64,000 bases of DNA, taken from CAYRVX01 sp964427875. GTDB taxonomy: Bacteria; Planctomycetota; Phycisphaerae; SM23-33. Positions 50,626 to 60,460 of the stretch are shown here, piece by piece (position 1 is the stretch's first letter; each line of letters begins with the position of its first letter). Below the pieces are notes generated by a model. The model was not told where the DNA came from and searched no databases. It worked only from the letters and a program-made list of their open reading frames with translations. The translations under genes were made by a program, and so were the position numbers. The stretch covers positions 1 through 64,000 of the forward strand of contig CAYRVX010000011.1 in assembly GCA_964427875.1 (NCBI GenBank). Reading direction: 5' to 3'.

Positions 50626-50802
50626 TGAGGGCCCGCGTTGGTAAAGGCCGCACTCCCCTCGCAGGAGAAACGCCCGCCGCCGGCCGGGAAACGAGGACCT
50701 CCTCTCCAAGCCTCAGACGCGGAACTTCCGAAGAACCCCGACCAGCTTCTTCCGAGCGGCCGCAAGGCGCCGCCGGCCGGGGGGCGGGGAGCGTTCCTGA
50801 CG

Positions 50803-51489
50803 TCAGCCCTTCACGACCACGATCTCCACGCGCCGGTTCTTCGCCTTGTTTACCTTCGTGCTGTTGGAGGCGACGAAATGAGTCGCCCCCATGGCGACCG
50901 TCTCGACGGTCTCGGCGGGGACACCCCGGCTGATGAGATAGCGGGTCACCGCCATCGCGCGGTTCGCAGAGAGATCGAGGTTGTCCGTCCAGAGATTCCG
51001 CGTGCGCTTGACCGGATCGCTGTCGGTGTAGCCGTACACTCGCACGACCATGCCGGCGTAGCGGCTCTTCAGCAGCGAGATGATGTTGTTCAGGCGCGTC
51101 TTGCCGCCGGTGCTCAAGGTTGCCCTGCCCGCGGCGAACAGCACGTCGCTGCCGACGGTCTCCCTGTATACGGTGGTCTCGGCGCCGGGAACCGGGCGCG
51201 CCGGGCCCGCCGCGGCGGAGCTGGCCGCCAGCTTCCGCTTGAGATCCTGGTTCTCCGTCTGGAGAGCCGTCGTCCTCAGATCCTTCGACCCCATCTGCGA
51301 CATCAACTGCGACTCGCGAGTCCTGGCGGCTGCGAGCTCACCGTGCAGGTCCTTGTTCTTGTTCGACAGCTCAAGATTCTGCTGCGACAGGTACTCGATC
51401 TGCTGCTTCTCCTTGTCACAGCAGCCGGCGGCAAGGGCCGAGACGGCCATCAACACGACGGTTATCCCGCTGCGGTTGATCCAGATCAT
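50803..51489 (-). CDS. OmpA-like coiled-coil lipoprotein
   Basis: This encodes 228 residues. A lipobox-type signal (VSALAAGCC) is followed by a long coiled coil (residues ~25-90) and an OmpA peptidoglycan-binding domain: LFAAGRATLSTGGKTRLNNI, 'VRVYGYTDSDPVKRTRNLWTDNLDLSANRAMAVTRYLISRGVP' and NRRVEIVVV. It would tether the outer membrane to peptidoglycan. ATG 51489. Upstream in-frame codons add an implausible leader. Confidence 0.9.
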   Translation of the reverse strand: MIWINRSGITVVLMAVSALAAGCCDKEKQQIEYLSQQNLELSNKNKDLHGELAAARTRESQLMSQMGSKDLRTTALQTENQDLKRKLAASSAAAGPARPVPGAETTVYRETVGSDVLFAAGRATLSTGGKTRLNNIISLLKSRYAGMVVRVYGYTDSDPVKRTRNLWTDNLDLSANRAMAVTRYLISRGVPAETVETVAMGATHFVASNSTKVNKAKNRRVEIVVVKG

Positions 51490-51616
51490 TGCTCTCTCCT
51501 TCCGTGTGAGTTCCCAGCAGAGTCCGTTGACAGGAATTATACCCGTGGCACGCGCTGATTCCAGCAGTTCCATTGAGTATTTCACGGGTTTTGGCTCGCG
51601 GACCCCTGCCGGTGGC

Positions 51617-51895
51617 CTACGTCCGCTCCTTGGGGGGTCTGCTCTGGTCGCGCCGAACCTTCCGGAGGATCCGCACGCCGCGGATCATCAGCCTGCACAT
51701 CCAGTAGACCAGCACCCCGCCGGCCGCGGAGCCCAGCATCACGTAGATGGTCGGAACACCCTCCTGAGGCGAACCGTAAACCGAGAACTTGGCCGTGAGC
51801 TTGCCGACGTCCCATTGCAGCGCCAGGAAGACCGCCGCGGCGAGCAGCACGATGCCGCTGACGATGACGAAGACGTAGCCCTTGAAGCTGCTCAT
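51617..51895 (-). CDS. Small two-helix membrane protein
   Basis: This encodes 92 residues with two membrane helices (VFVIVSGIVLLAAAVFLALQ and PTIYVMLGSAAGGVLVYWMC) and a basic C-terminus (RKVRRDQSRPPKE), resembling LapA/DUF1049-type proteins in layout. It begins two bases after the prepilin peptidase stop, so the two are likely in one transcript. Function unknown. Confidence 0.65.
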   Translation of the reverse strand: MSSFKGYVFVIVSGIVLLAAAVFLALQWDVGKLTAKFSVYGSPQEGVPTIYVMLGSAAGGVLVYWMCRLMIRGVRILRKVRRDQSRPPKERT

Positions 51896-51897
51896 TC

Positions 51898-53148
51898 TCA
51901 CGGACCTCCACGTGTAAGTCGCCCGCCGGCGGTGAACAGCACGAAGTACGAGCCGAGCAGATGCACGAGGCGATCGTAACACAGCACGGCCACCAGCGCC
52001 CCGGCCGCAAGCCACGGCCCGTACGGCAGCTCCCGCTGCTTGCGAGAGACAAAGATCGTCACCGCCCAGGCCAGGGCCAGAAACGCCGCCAGGAAGAAGG
52101 CCAGTGACGGCACGATCCACCCGCAGACGGCCCCGACGGCCGCCAGGATGTGCACGTCGCCGAGCCCCATCGCTTCCTTGCCGAATACCAGTGTGCCGGC
52201 GATCCGGAAACCCCAGATCCACAGGCCGCCCACCAGGTACCCGAACAGCGCCGCCAGGAAGGCGTTCAGATGGACGGCCAGCCGGCCGCCCGACGGGTCC
52301 GCCAGGCCATGCCAGAAGCCCCGGACCGCGCCGACCTTCGTGACCAGCAGCGCCGCTGCGATGGCCAGCAGCGCCGCCGGGGCCAGAAAAACCACCTCGC
52401 GGAGAATCTCCGTGCGGGGATTCACCCCGTGGGCCTTGGTGATCGCCACGCCCCCCGGCGGGGCGGGGGCCGCCGGCTCGCCCTTCTGGCCGCCCTTCGC
52501 CTCGCCGTTCGCGTCCGGCCCCGCCTGGGCTTGCGGCAGGGCCTTCTCGTCAGCGTCGAGGAAGCTTCTCTGGATGAACCCATAGTGCATCAGCACGATG
52601 GCCGCCACCAGGCCGATTGCCGCGGCCAGGCTCATCGCGCCTGTCACCGCGGAGACACGAGGTAGGAATGCCGGCCCCGGCGGCGAGGCGGCCGCGCACA
52701 CCAGGCCGATCACCGAAACGAGCCAGCACACCTCCAGCGGGATGATCCAGTTCTCGATGTCCACCAGGGAACTGGCCAGCAGGCCGCAGAAAAGGATGGC
52801 GTGGGCCGCGAACATCGGCCAGGAATCCCAGAACTCCCCCGCGTCCCGGCGTATCCGCAGAACGAAAAGGCACACGTACAGCCCGGAGACGAGCACGGCG
52901 GTGATCGTCTCCACCACGATGTATCGCGGCGAGATCGGCGCCTTGCAGGAGCGGCACCGGGCTTTCAGGACGATCCAGCTCACGAGGGGGATGTTGTCGT
53001 ACCACCTGATGGCCCGACCGCAGGAAGGGCAGTGGCTGCCCGGGAACACGATGCTCTCCCCGCGCGGCAGGCGGTAGATCACCACGTTGAGAAAGCTGCC
53101 GACGCACGCCCCGACCGCGAAGAAGAAAATGCCAAGGATCACGTCCAT
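51898..53148 (-). CDS. Type IV prepilin peptidase (A24 family)
   Basis: This encodes 416 residues, longer than a usual ~280-residue enzyme. The N-terminal zinc-binding region is HCPSCGRAIRWYDNIPLVSW with a second CRSC pair. Catalytic aspartates are in LASSLVDIENWIIPLEV and GLGDVHILAAVGAV (GxGD type). An extra ~100-residue Ala/Gly/Pro-rich linker near residues 205-250 separates the two halves. It would cleave and methylate pseudopilins such as the type II-like ones. The 92-residue gene follows. Confidence 0.9.
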   Translation of the reverse strand: MDVILGIFFFAVGACVGSFLNVVIYRLPRGESIVFPGSHCPSCGRAIRWYDNIPLVSWIVLKARCRSCKAPISPRYIVVETITAVLVSGLYVCLFVLRIRRDAGEFWDSWPMFAAHAILFCGLLASSLVDIENWIIPLEVCWLVSVIGLVCAAASPPGPAFLPRVSAVTGAMSLAAAIGLVAAIVLMHYGFIQRSFLDADEKALPQAQAGPDANGEAKGGQKGEPAAPAPPGGVAITKAHGVNPRTEILREVVFLAPAALLAIAAALLVTKVGAVRGFWHGLADPSGGRLAVHLNAFLAALFGYLVGGLWIWGFRIAGTLVFGKEAMGLGDVHILAAVGAVCGWIVPSLAFFLAAFLALAWAVTIFVSRKQRELPYGPWLAAGALVAVLCYDRLVHLLGSYFVLFTAGGRLTRGGP

Positions 53149-53249
53149 GCCGATTCGGACCCTACCGCGCCCGCGCCCGCTTTGCAAGCCGCCGACCGGC
53201 GGCGAGGGCCAACGTCCGGCGGGTCCTCTCCAGCCGGATCGACGTCAAG

Positions 53250-53821
53250 CCGCTCGAGACATCGACGCCGCGGGCGCCCGGCTGCTCGAGGCGGCGCTGA
53301 TCCGCTGCGTCTGCCAGGCGGTCCGGGGCAGGACGGGGGTCTTCCAGATCTGCTACGGCACGCAGTTCCTCACGCCGGGGCCGCTGCATCCGGTCACCCG
53401 GGCCGCCCCGCAGTTCGCCAGCGGCTTCGGATATCTGCTGGGGGAGTTCCCGGATATCCACTTCAACATCCTCAGCGGCTACGAGCCCGACGAGCCGACC
53501 TGGTGCTCGCTGTGTCTGGGCTACGACAACATCTCGCTGGCCGGTTACTGGTGGAGCAGCTTCTACCCGTCGGTCATGCACGGCGCCTGGCACCGTCGGT
53601 TGGGCATGGTGCCCACCAGTCGCCTGTGCGGCTTCTTCAGCGACGGCTACTGCGTGGACTGGATCTACGCCCGCGTCAGGATGACCCAGCGCATCCTCGC
53701 CAACGTCCTGGCCGAGAAGGTCCGGCAGGGCTTCTACACGCAGGACCAGGCCGTCCGCGTCGCCGGCGAGATTCTCTTCGAAACGCCCCGGCGCCTGTTC
53801 CTGCCCGACGAGGACATCTGA
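53250..53821 (+). pseudogene. 5'-truncated uronate isomerase / amidohydrolase-like fragment
   Basis: The frame before the stop reads SGFGYLLGEFPDIHFNILSG, YDNISLAGYWWSSFYPSVMH, AWHRRLGMVPTSRLCGFFSD and LAEKVRQGFYTQDQAVRVAG, similar to the C-terminal half of TIM-barrel amidohydrolases and glucuronate isomerases in planctomycetes. The N-terminal metal-binding HxH half and any start codon are missing; the frame is open back to 53087 but reads as non-homologous sequence. I infer a truncated remnant next to the prepilin peptidase. Confidence 0.5.
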
Positions 53822-54041
53822 CCCGCAGGCCTCCCCGGTCGCGGTCGCCCCGCTTGCCCGGCCGGGGTCGCGCCCCCGGCGCGCTGCCCTGGGGAGAATC
53901 CTGGAGACAGAAGCGCTCACTGGCCGACCTATATGTAAGGTGGAATAACATAACGCGGGTCGGGTACGCGGGAGCGGGGGCAGGCTTCCGTGGTGTGTCA
54001 GGGACCATCGGTCGGGCGGATGCCTGACCAGGGGATCGGGC

Positions 54042-54521
54042 GTGATGTCGGCACGGGCATACAAGCCGGGCCGTTGGGGCGGATCCGGGGGCGGGCCCCA
54101 CGTGCGGGGCGCGTCGATCGGGGGCCTGCTCGTATCGGCCGCGGTGACCGGCTGGCTCCCCGGGTGTTCCTGGCCCGCGGCCGACGGCCGGGGGCGGACG
54201 CACCTCGTCCTGGGGCTCGGGATCATCAAAACCACCGACGACGTCGGGCAGCACGTCATCGGTCAGGGCCTCGACGCGCGAGCCGTTCGCACGGAGGCCA
54301 CGGGCGCGTTCGTCTCGGGCATGCCCGGGATGTCCGGCCTGCTGCTGGGCCACGTGCGGCGTCAGGAGCTCGAGATCGCTCGCGACGCCGACCTTCTCGT
54401 CGATTCCCGTTCCGGCCCGGATGGCCGGATGCACGTTACCGTCGGGCGGCCCGACGTGCCGACCGCCTTCTTCGCCCAATCCAACGCTCTGCCCGGACCT
54501 GACAAGGAGACATCGCCATGA
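54042..54521 (+). CDS. Putative lipoprotein
   Basis: This encodes 159 residues from GTG 54042 or ATG 54045. The N-terminal region (IGGLLVSAAVTGWLPGC) is a lipoprotein-like signal with LPGC lipobox. The mature part is Gly-rich without a recognised domain. Its stop overlaps the next gene by four bases (ATGA), so both are co-translated. Confidence 0.55.
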   Translation: MMSARAYKPGRWGGSGGGPHVRGASIGGLLVSAAVTGWLPGCSWPAADGRGRTHLVLGLGIIKTTDDVGQHVIGQGLDARAVRTEATGAFVSGMPGMSGLLLGHVRRQELEIARDADLLVDSRSGPDGRMHVTVGRPDVPTAFFAQSNALPGPDKETSP

Positions 54522-55276
54522 ACACACGAGTCGCCCTAAGCCGCGCCGGAGCGATCCTTCTGCCGGCGGCCGCTGCCTGCCTGCCCCTGGTCGGTGGCTG
54601 TTCGCAGCGAGTGCTGCGCGAGACGGTCTTCGCCAACACGGAAACGCTGCTTGGCATCACCGTGGCGCAAAACGTCAAGAACCAGATGTACGAGGTCAAG
54701 GTGGGGTACGTTCGCCACGAGCTGTTCCTCGTGCCCACGAGCAAGTTCGTGAAGTACACGAAGCAGGGCGACACGCTCCTCGAGGCGCCTGAAGGCGATT
54801 CGACCAACGACCCGTCCAAGACACCCGAGGTCCTAGGCGAGATCATGGTCGACGGGAGGATCCCCGTCCAGGGCGGGCAGACGGTCGGCTTTGGGCTCCG
54901 CCAGAAACTCGCCGTGGGACCACTGGCCGTCCAGTCACCTGGAGCCATCGCTTTGATGGCGGACACGGACGCCGAAGCTCAGACCACCGCCGGCGTTCGG
55001 ATCAAGGACCTGACGCAACCGACTTTGGAGCAGGAGAAGCTTCGGGCAAGGCTGAAGGAGCTCTTGGAGGCCAACGCGGAGCTCAAGAAGGAGGTCGTCG
55101 TCGAAGTGGGCGACAGGCAGATCAAGTGCGCAACAGGCCAGGAGCTTGCGGATGCGCTGGTCCGCAAGCACTACCCGGGCAGCACACTCTCCGATGTCGA
55201 GCACGGTGATGCCAAAAGGCTCCAGGAATTCCTCCGCTTTTTCGAGACTGAACTCAATAAGGCACAGCAGCTCTGA
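54518..55276 (+). CDS. Lipoprotein with coiled-coil tail
   Basis: This encodes 252 residues. The signal ends LPLVGGCS (lipobox). The mature part has a beta-rich domain (TVAQNVKNQMYEVKVGYVRH, GGQTVGFGLRQKLAVGPLAV) and then a coiled coil (LEQEKLRARLKELLEANAEL) before a helical end. No family recognised. It overlaps the previous lipoprotein gene and is followed 12 bases later by a 57-residue gene. Confidence 0.6.
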   Translation: MNTRVALSRAGAILLPAAAACLPLVGGCSQRVLRETVFANTETLLGITVAQNVKNQMYEVKVGYVRHELFLVPTSKFVKYTKQGDTLLEAPEGDSTNDPSKTPEVLGEIMVDGRIPVQGGQTVGFGLRQKLAVGPLAVQSPGAIALMADTDAEAQTTAGVRIKDLTQPTLEQEKLRARLKELLEANAELKKEVVVEVGDRQIKCATGQELADALVRKHYPGSTLSDVEHGDAKRLQEFLRFFETELNKAQQL

Positions 55277-55288
55277 TGGAGATAGACC

Positions 55289-55462
55289 ATGCCAGCGAAG
55301 CTATACCAGGTTCTTGCCGTAACCCCTCCCCCCAAGAACAGCGCAGAGCTGGAGGATGCCATCCGCGCATACGTCAAGCAGGGTTACTCCCTGGCCCAGG
55401 TCGTTCTTGATTGCGAGGCATCTGCGGCTGGCACGATGTACCTGGTACGTGTGAAGGACTGA
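55289..55462 (+). CDS. Small 57-residue protein
   Basis: ATG 55289 lies behind TGGAGATAGACC. The 57-residue product (MPAKLYQVLAVTPPPKNSAE, LEDAIRAYVKQGYSLAQVVL, YLVRVKD at the end) is compact, with an alpha-beta arrangement like DUF4177-type small proteins. It is 12 bases after the lipoprotein and probably co-transcribed. Family assignment is tentative. Confidence 0.5.
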   Translation: MPAKLYQVLAVTPPPKNSAELEDAIRAYVKQGYSLAQVVLDCEASAAGTMYLVRVKD

Positions 55463-55562
55463 GCCGCCCGCCATGGCACACCATCCCTTCCGCTCGCGGC
55501 GTGCCGAAAGCCTGGCCGACAATGACTCCTGCGCGTACCGGTAAGTGGCGGCCGCCTCGTCC

Positions 55563-56777
<1,215 letters not shown>

Positions 56778-56886
56778 GGCTGCTCTCCCGGCGCCTGTGG
56801 AAACCGCGCATTGTAACCGCGTTCGGGAAGCACACAACCCCGATATCGAGCAGAAAAAGGGCCTGTGCGGGAGGGGGATTTCGGGA

Positions 56887-56944
56887 CCTGTATCGCTGAA
56901 GCGAACAGGCCTGTTCGCGGGCCTGTTCGCTTCAGCGATACAGG
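56887..56944. repeat. Palindromic repeat, copy 1 (RAYT-associated)
   Basis: A 58-base perfect inverted repeat with 24-bp arms and a 10-base centre. Each arm contains its own small hairpin TCGCT-GA-AGCGA. It shares sequence and flanks (TTTCGGGACC upstream and GCTCTT downstream) with the copy at 57643-57689. The two copies bracket the RAYT gene. Confidence 0.9.
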
Positions 56945-56992
56945 CTCTTCAAGGAACCGTCCCGAGGACGTGAGATTGACAACTGAGAGGCC

Positions 56993-57613
56993 CTACTTTT
57001 CCCGTTTTCCCCTCTTCCGGGACCGCTCGTACCTCTTGTAGGGCACGCCTTCGAGGAAGGCGTTGAGTTGAAGGGACCTTTTCACCGCCCGCTCGAGGTC
57101 GATGTACACCCGCGTGTGCGGGTACTCGCGCCAGTCCCGGCAGACCCCGTGGCGCACGGATTGCGTGAGCACATACCGATATGCCAGGCGGCACTGCTTC
57201 TCGTCGCGGATGCAGCCGTCGAAGTAGTCCTGGTGCCCCTGCTTGTCCCAGAACCGGCGGCGGCGCTCGGGCAGGAGATCGTTGATGAGCTTCGCCACCG
57301 AGCCATGGATTCGCTGCATCATCCGACCGAAGAACGCCCCGTCCTTGCAGTAACCCAGCACGTGGTAGTGGTTGCTCATCAGCGAGGCGATCCAGGGCGT
57401 GAAGAGATGCTCCCTGGTGTGATGCTCGAACCGGCCCCAGAAGACCTGCCCGGCTTCTTCGGAGGCGAAGGCGGGATATTGCCCTTGGCAGCGTGCGGTG
57501 ATGAAGTACACCTGGTTGCTGACGTACCAATGTTCGAACCGGTGCCCGCCCTGGTATTCGACGTGTCGAGTGCGGGAGTACTTGTGGACGGGTTTGTGGG
57601 GATGTCCATCCAC
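56993..57613 (-). CDS. REP-associated tyrosine transposase (RAYT)
   Basis: This encodes 206 residues of the Y1 transposase (IS200/RAYT) fold. Motifs are VYFITARCQG at the start of the domain, SLMSNHYHVLGYC (HUH-type metal pair H-Y-H), and LAYRYVLTQSVRHG (possible catalytic Tyr). RAYTs are domesticated single-strand endonucleases linked to REP palindromes that may mobilise or maintain them. Palindromes flank it on both sides (56887 and 57643). It has no obvious IS ends or target duplication. Confidence 0.9.
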   Translation of the reverse strand: MDGHPHKPVHKYSRTRHVEYQGGHRFEHWYVSNQVYFITARCQGQYPAFASEEAGQVFWGRFEHHTREHLFTPWIASLMSNHYHVLGYCKDGAFFGRMMQRIHGSVAKLINDLLPERRRRFWDKQGHQDYFDGCIRDEKQCRLAYRYVLTQSVRHGVCRDWREYPHTRVYIDLERAVKRSLQLNAFLEGVPYKRYERSRKRGKREK

Positions 57614-57642
57614 CAGTTGTGCTCTCTGATGCGTTTCGGGGA

Positions 57643-57689
57643 CCTGTATCGCTGAAGCGAACAGGCCTGTATCGCTTCAGCGATACAGG
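57643..57689. repeat. Palindromic repeat, copy 2 (RAYT-associated)
   Basis: A 47-base inverted repeat with 18-bp arms and an 11-base centre. It shares the outer arms and the flanking GCTCTT with copy 1 but has a shorter arm on the inner side, so the two differ by partial deletion. It lies between RAYT (upstream end) and aroDE. Confidence 0.9.
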
Positions 57690-57708
57690 CTCTTATCGAA
57701 CGTCTGTT

Positions 57709-59235
57709 TCATTCGCCCTTCGTCAACCTCTCCAGGACGACATTCCGCATGACTTCCCTGGGCGCGGGCTTGCCCGTCCAGGTCTCGAACTGCCCGACGG
57801 CCTGGTTGACGAACATCTCCACGCCCCCCACGCAGGTGCAGCCCGCCTGGCGGGCGCGGGCCAGGAGCAGGGTCTCGATGGGGTTGTAGATGGTGTCGAA
57901 GACGACCTTCACGCACGGGGGGATGGCCTTGAGCAGGCAGGAGTCGGCGTCGGGGTGCATGCCGACGGAGGTGCAGTTGATGGCGATTTCGGCGGCCAGC
58001 GCATCGAGCGAGTCGAGCCCCGCGGCGGCGCAGGAGAACTCCTCGGCCAGCCGTTCGGCGCGGGAGACGGTCCGGTTGTATACGGTCACGTCGGCGCCGT
58101 AGTGTTTGAGTCCGGCCACGATCGCGCGGGCGGCGCCGCCGGCGCCGAGGACGGCGACGGCCCGGCCGGCAAGGTCCGCTCGGGCCATGCCCATGCTGCC
58201 GCACAACGCATCGAGCGCGCCGGCGTAGTCGGTATTGCTGCCGGCCAGCGAGCCGTCCGGCCCGATGGTGATCGTGTTGACTGCGCCGATCTTTCGGGCC
58301 AGCTCGCCGCAGTTCGCCGCCGGGACGTAGGCCAGGGCGTTCTCCTTGTGGGGGATGGTGACGCTGAGCCCGCGCCAGTCCATCCACGGCCTGGCCAGCA
58401 GTGCGTCCATGAAGCGTCGGAAGTTCTCCTCGCCGGGCCGGATGAGCAGGGGCACGTAGACAGCGTCGAGTCCGGCGGCTTCAAACGCGGCGTTATGAAT
58501 GGCCGGGCTCATGGAATGGCCCACGGGGCAGGCGATGACGCCGAAGACGGCCGTGTCGGGCGTGATCCCGTGCCAGCGATAGAGATCGGTGAGCTCGGTG
58601 AGCGTCGTCTGTCCCGGCGCGGACTCTTGGCCGGCCGACAAGGCCGCGAACGTCCCGAACGCGCCGAACTTCCGCGCGAGGATGCGGCTCATCACGCCCG
58701 CTTCGCCCATGGCCAGCGCGATGGTGGGCTTGCGGCAGTCACGAAGCAAGTCCAGGGCGCAGAGGGCATCCTCGGGCCCGCCCGCGGCGAAGGCGATCTT
58801 GTTGACCGCGGCGGGCGAGGCGTCCAGGCCGGCGGCGAGGTCGGACAGGTCGGCCGGGCGCCCGCTGAAATCGTGACGGCTGAGTATGATCCGGCCGGCG
58901 GCGGGCCGCTGGCCGGCCGGCGTGGTCTGCTCCACGTCGATCCAGTCGGCGCCGAGCTGCGCCGCCCGGCGAAGGACGTTGAGCCGGTCGAGATCGTCGC
59001 CGTCGAATCGCCCGCCCTCGGCCTTGGGCCGGTACGTGGCGATCGTCTCCAACGGCGCGTCGGACAGGAGCCGCTCCAGGTGCTCGGCGCCGGGCGGCTC
59101 GGCGAGGTAGTCCAGTCGCAGCTCGACGGCGTCGGCGCCCGCGGCGGCGGCGCGGTCCATGGCGCGGCGCATGGACGAGGCGTCCGGGCAGGTCAGGGGG
59201 CAGATCAGTTTCGTTTTTCGGCCTTGCGTCGGCAT
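57709..59235 (-). CDS. Bifunctional 3-dehydroquinate dehydratase / shikimate dehydrogenase (AroD-AroE fusion)
   Basis: This encodes 508 residues. Residues ~1-220 are type I AroD (GADAVELRLDYLAEPP; catalytic His in ILSRHDFSGR; Schiff-base Lys in AAVNKIAFAAG). Residues ~225-508 are AroE (GVIACPVGHSMSPAIHNAAF, 'GLSVTIPHKENAL' with catalytic Lys, 'NTDYAGALDAL' with catalytic Asp, GAGGAARAI). It carries out two successive shikimate-pathway steps. Such fusions are typical of plants and occur in some bacteria. Confidence 0.92.
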   Translation of the reverse strand: MPTQGRKTKLICPLTCPDASSMRRAMDRAAAAGADAVELRLDYLAEPPGAEHLERLLSDAPLETIATYRPKAEGGRFDGDDLDRLNVLRRAAQLGADWIDVEQTTPAGQRPAAGRIILSRHDFSGRPADLSDLAAGLDASPAAVNKIAFAAGGPEDALCALDLLRDCRKPTIALAMGEAGVMSRILARKFGAFGTFAALSAGQESAPGQTTLTELTDLYRWHGITPDTAVFGVIACPVGHSMSPAIHNAAFEAAGLDAVYVPLLIRPGEENFRRFMDALLARPWMDWRGLSVTIPHKENALAYVPAANCGELARKIGAVNTITIGPDGSLAGSNTDYAGALDALCGSMGMARADLAGRAVAVLGAGGAARAIVAGLKHYGADVTVYNRTVSRAERLAEEFSCAAAGLDSLDALAAEIAINCTSVGMHPDADSCLLKAIPPCVKVVFDTIYNPIETLLLARARQAGCTCVGGVEMFVNQAVGQFETWTGKPAPREVMRNVVLERLTKGE

Positions 59236-59284
59236 TCGCGGCGTGTGGTCTGGAGGTGCGGGGCCTGCTGAGGGAAAGACGATC

Positions 59285-60247
59285 TTACTTCCTGGTCCTC
59301 GTGCGGCGCTTCTTCGCGCGGTCCCTGTGGTATTTCTCGATCTCCTTCTCCTTGGGCACCTTCAGCGCGGGGGTACGGGCGGCCGTGGCGATCCGGTTCA
59401 ACGCGCTCAGGATCTTGATGCCGGGATACTCCTGCCTCACCTCGTACGTGCTGACATCGTCCGGCCGAATCGTGGCCCTGCCGCGGTCAACGTAGGCCGT
59501 CTTCTTTTGCATTTTGACCTCGACGCCGTACGGCCGGACGATCTCGTATATCTGCTCGGCACGCTCCTTGCTCATGCGGCGCGCGTCGGCGGCCATGCTG
59601 TCGACAATGGTCAGGAAATTGGCGAACCGCTGCTTCTCCGCCTCGATGAGCCACTCGGACAGGAGCTTGTCCTCCTCGGGGCTCTTGGCAAAAAGCATGA
59701 GCTTGTAGGTCCTCATCTCGAGGGTGTGGATCATCTGGTTGTGCTTGGCGATGATCTTCTCCTTGGCGACCTTCTCCCGGCGGCGCTGCTCGAGTGCAGC
59801 CCGGGCCTGGGCGCTGCCGCTCGAGGGCTTCTTGAGCGCTTTGACCTGCCTTTCGCTGAGTTGGAGGAAGGGCTTGTAGCCTTCCTTGAGTTTGCCGTGG
59901 AGCCCCTTCACCGTCGGCAGGGCGGCCCGGACGGCGTCCGTCCTGGCGAAGGAGAGCTGGCGCAGGAGCCGGTTGATCACGTACAGCCCGTTGGGGTCCG
60001 TCGGCATCGAGCGGATCACCTGCGTGAGGTGAGGGATCGAGGCCTTGTCGAGCCATACGGTTTTCAGGGCGACTTCGGCCTCGACCTTGATGTCCTGATC
60101 GTTCCACCAGAACTCGGCGTTGGCCTGGAGCTGCTTGACGATCTCGTCGATCTGCTCTTTGGTGGCGCCCTGGCCCCGGGCCGGGTGGGCCGGGGCGAAC
60201 AGCACGATCCCCGCAAGAAGCGCCGCGGCAGCGTGCGGTCTTTTCAT
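59285..60247 (-). CDS. Secreted helical protein of unknown function (paralogue of next)
   Basis: This encodes 320 residues with a signal peptide (AALLAGIVLFAPAHPARGQ). The body is helical and Lys-rich, with segments VIRSMPTDPNGLYVINRLLR, KIIAKHNQMIHTLEMRTYKL and PGIKILSALNRIATAA. The first two have close counterparts in the gene at 60461 (VNRLLDRLMAAKPE, KHNRMVGNIEKKTYRL, GVKILAAYNRIARAA), so these are a tandem duplicate. The tail is strongly basic. No recognised domain. Confidence 0.65.
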   Translation of the reverse strand: MKRPHAAAALLAGIVLFAPAHPARGQGATKEQIDEIVKQLQANAEFWWNDQDIKVEAEVALKTVWLDKASIPHLTQVIRSMPTDPNGLYVINRLLRQLSFARTDAVRAALPTVKGLHGKLKEGYKPFLQLSERQVKALKKPSSGSAQARAALEQRRREKVAKEKIIAKHNQMIHTLEMRTYKLMLFAKSPEEDKLLSEWLIEAEKQRFANFLTIVDSMAADARRMSKERAEQIYEIVRPYGVEVKMQKKTAYVDRGRATIRPDDVSTYEVRQEYPGIKILSALNRIATAARTPALKVPKEKEIEKYHRDRAKKRRTRTRK

Positions 60248-60460
60248 CAGGCGTTCTCCCGGCGAAGAGGATGTCTCTGCCTTCCGGGCCCGCGATGCGG
60301 CCCGTTTCCTTTAACAGTGGTCAGGCCCCCTGGTTGGCGGTCTTTTTCGGTCGGCGGGGGCGAAACGGGCATCACCGGCACGGTTCAAAGCGGCAGGCGG
60401 GCACGTCCCACAAACCCGGCCGCCGGCGCCTTCATCGCGGCGCGAGCTGTCAAGGCGAGG
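60248..60460. other. Intergenic region between paralogues
   Basis: 213 bases with no recognised gene or signal. A short T-rich stretch (GTCTTTTTCGG) occurs mid-way. Confidence 0.3.
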
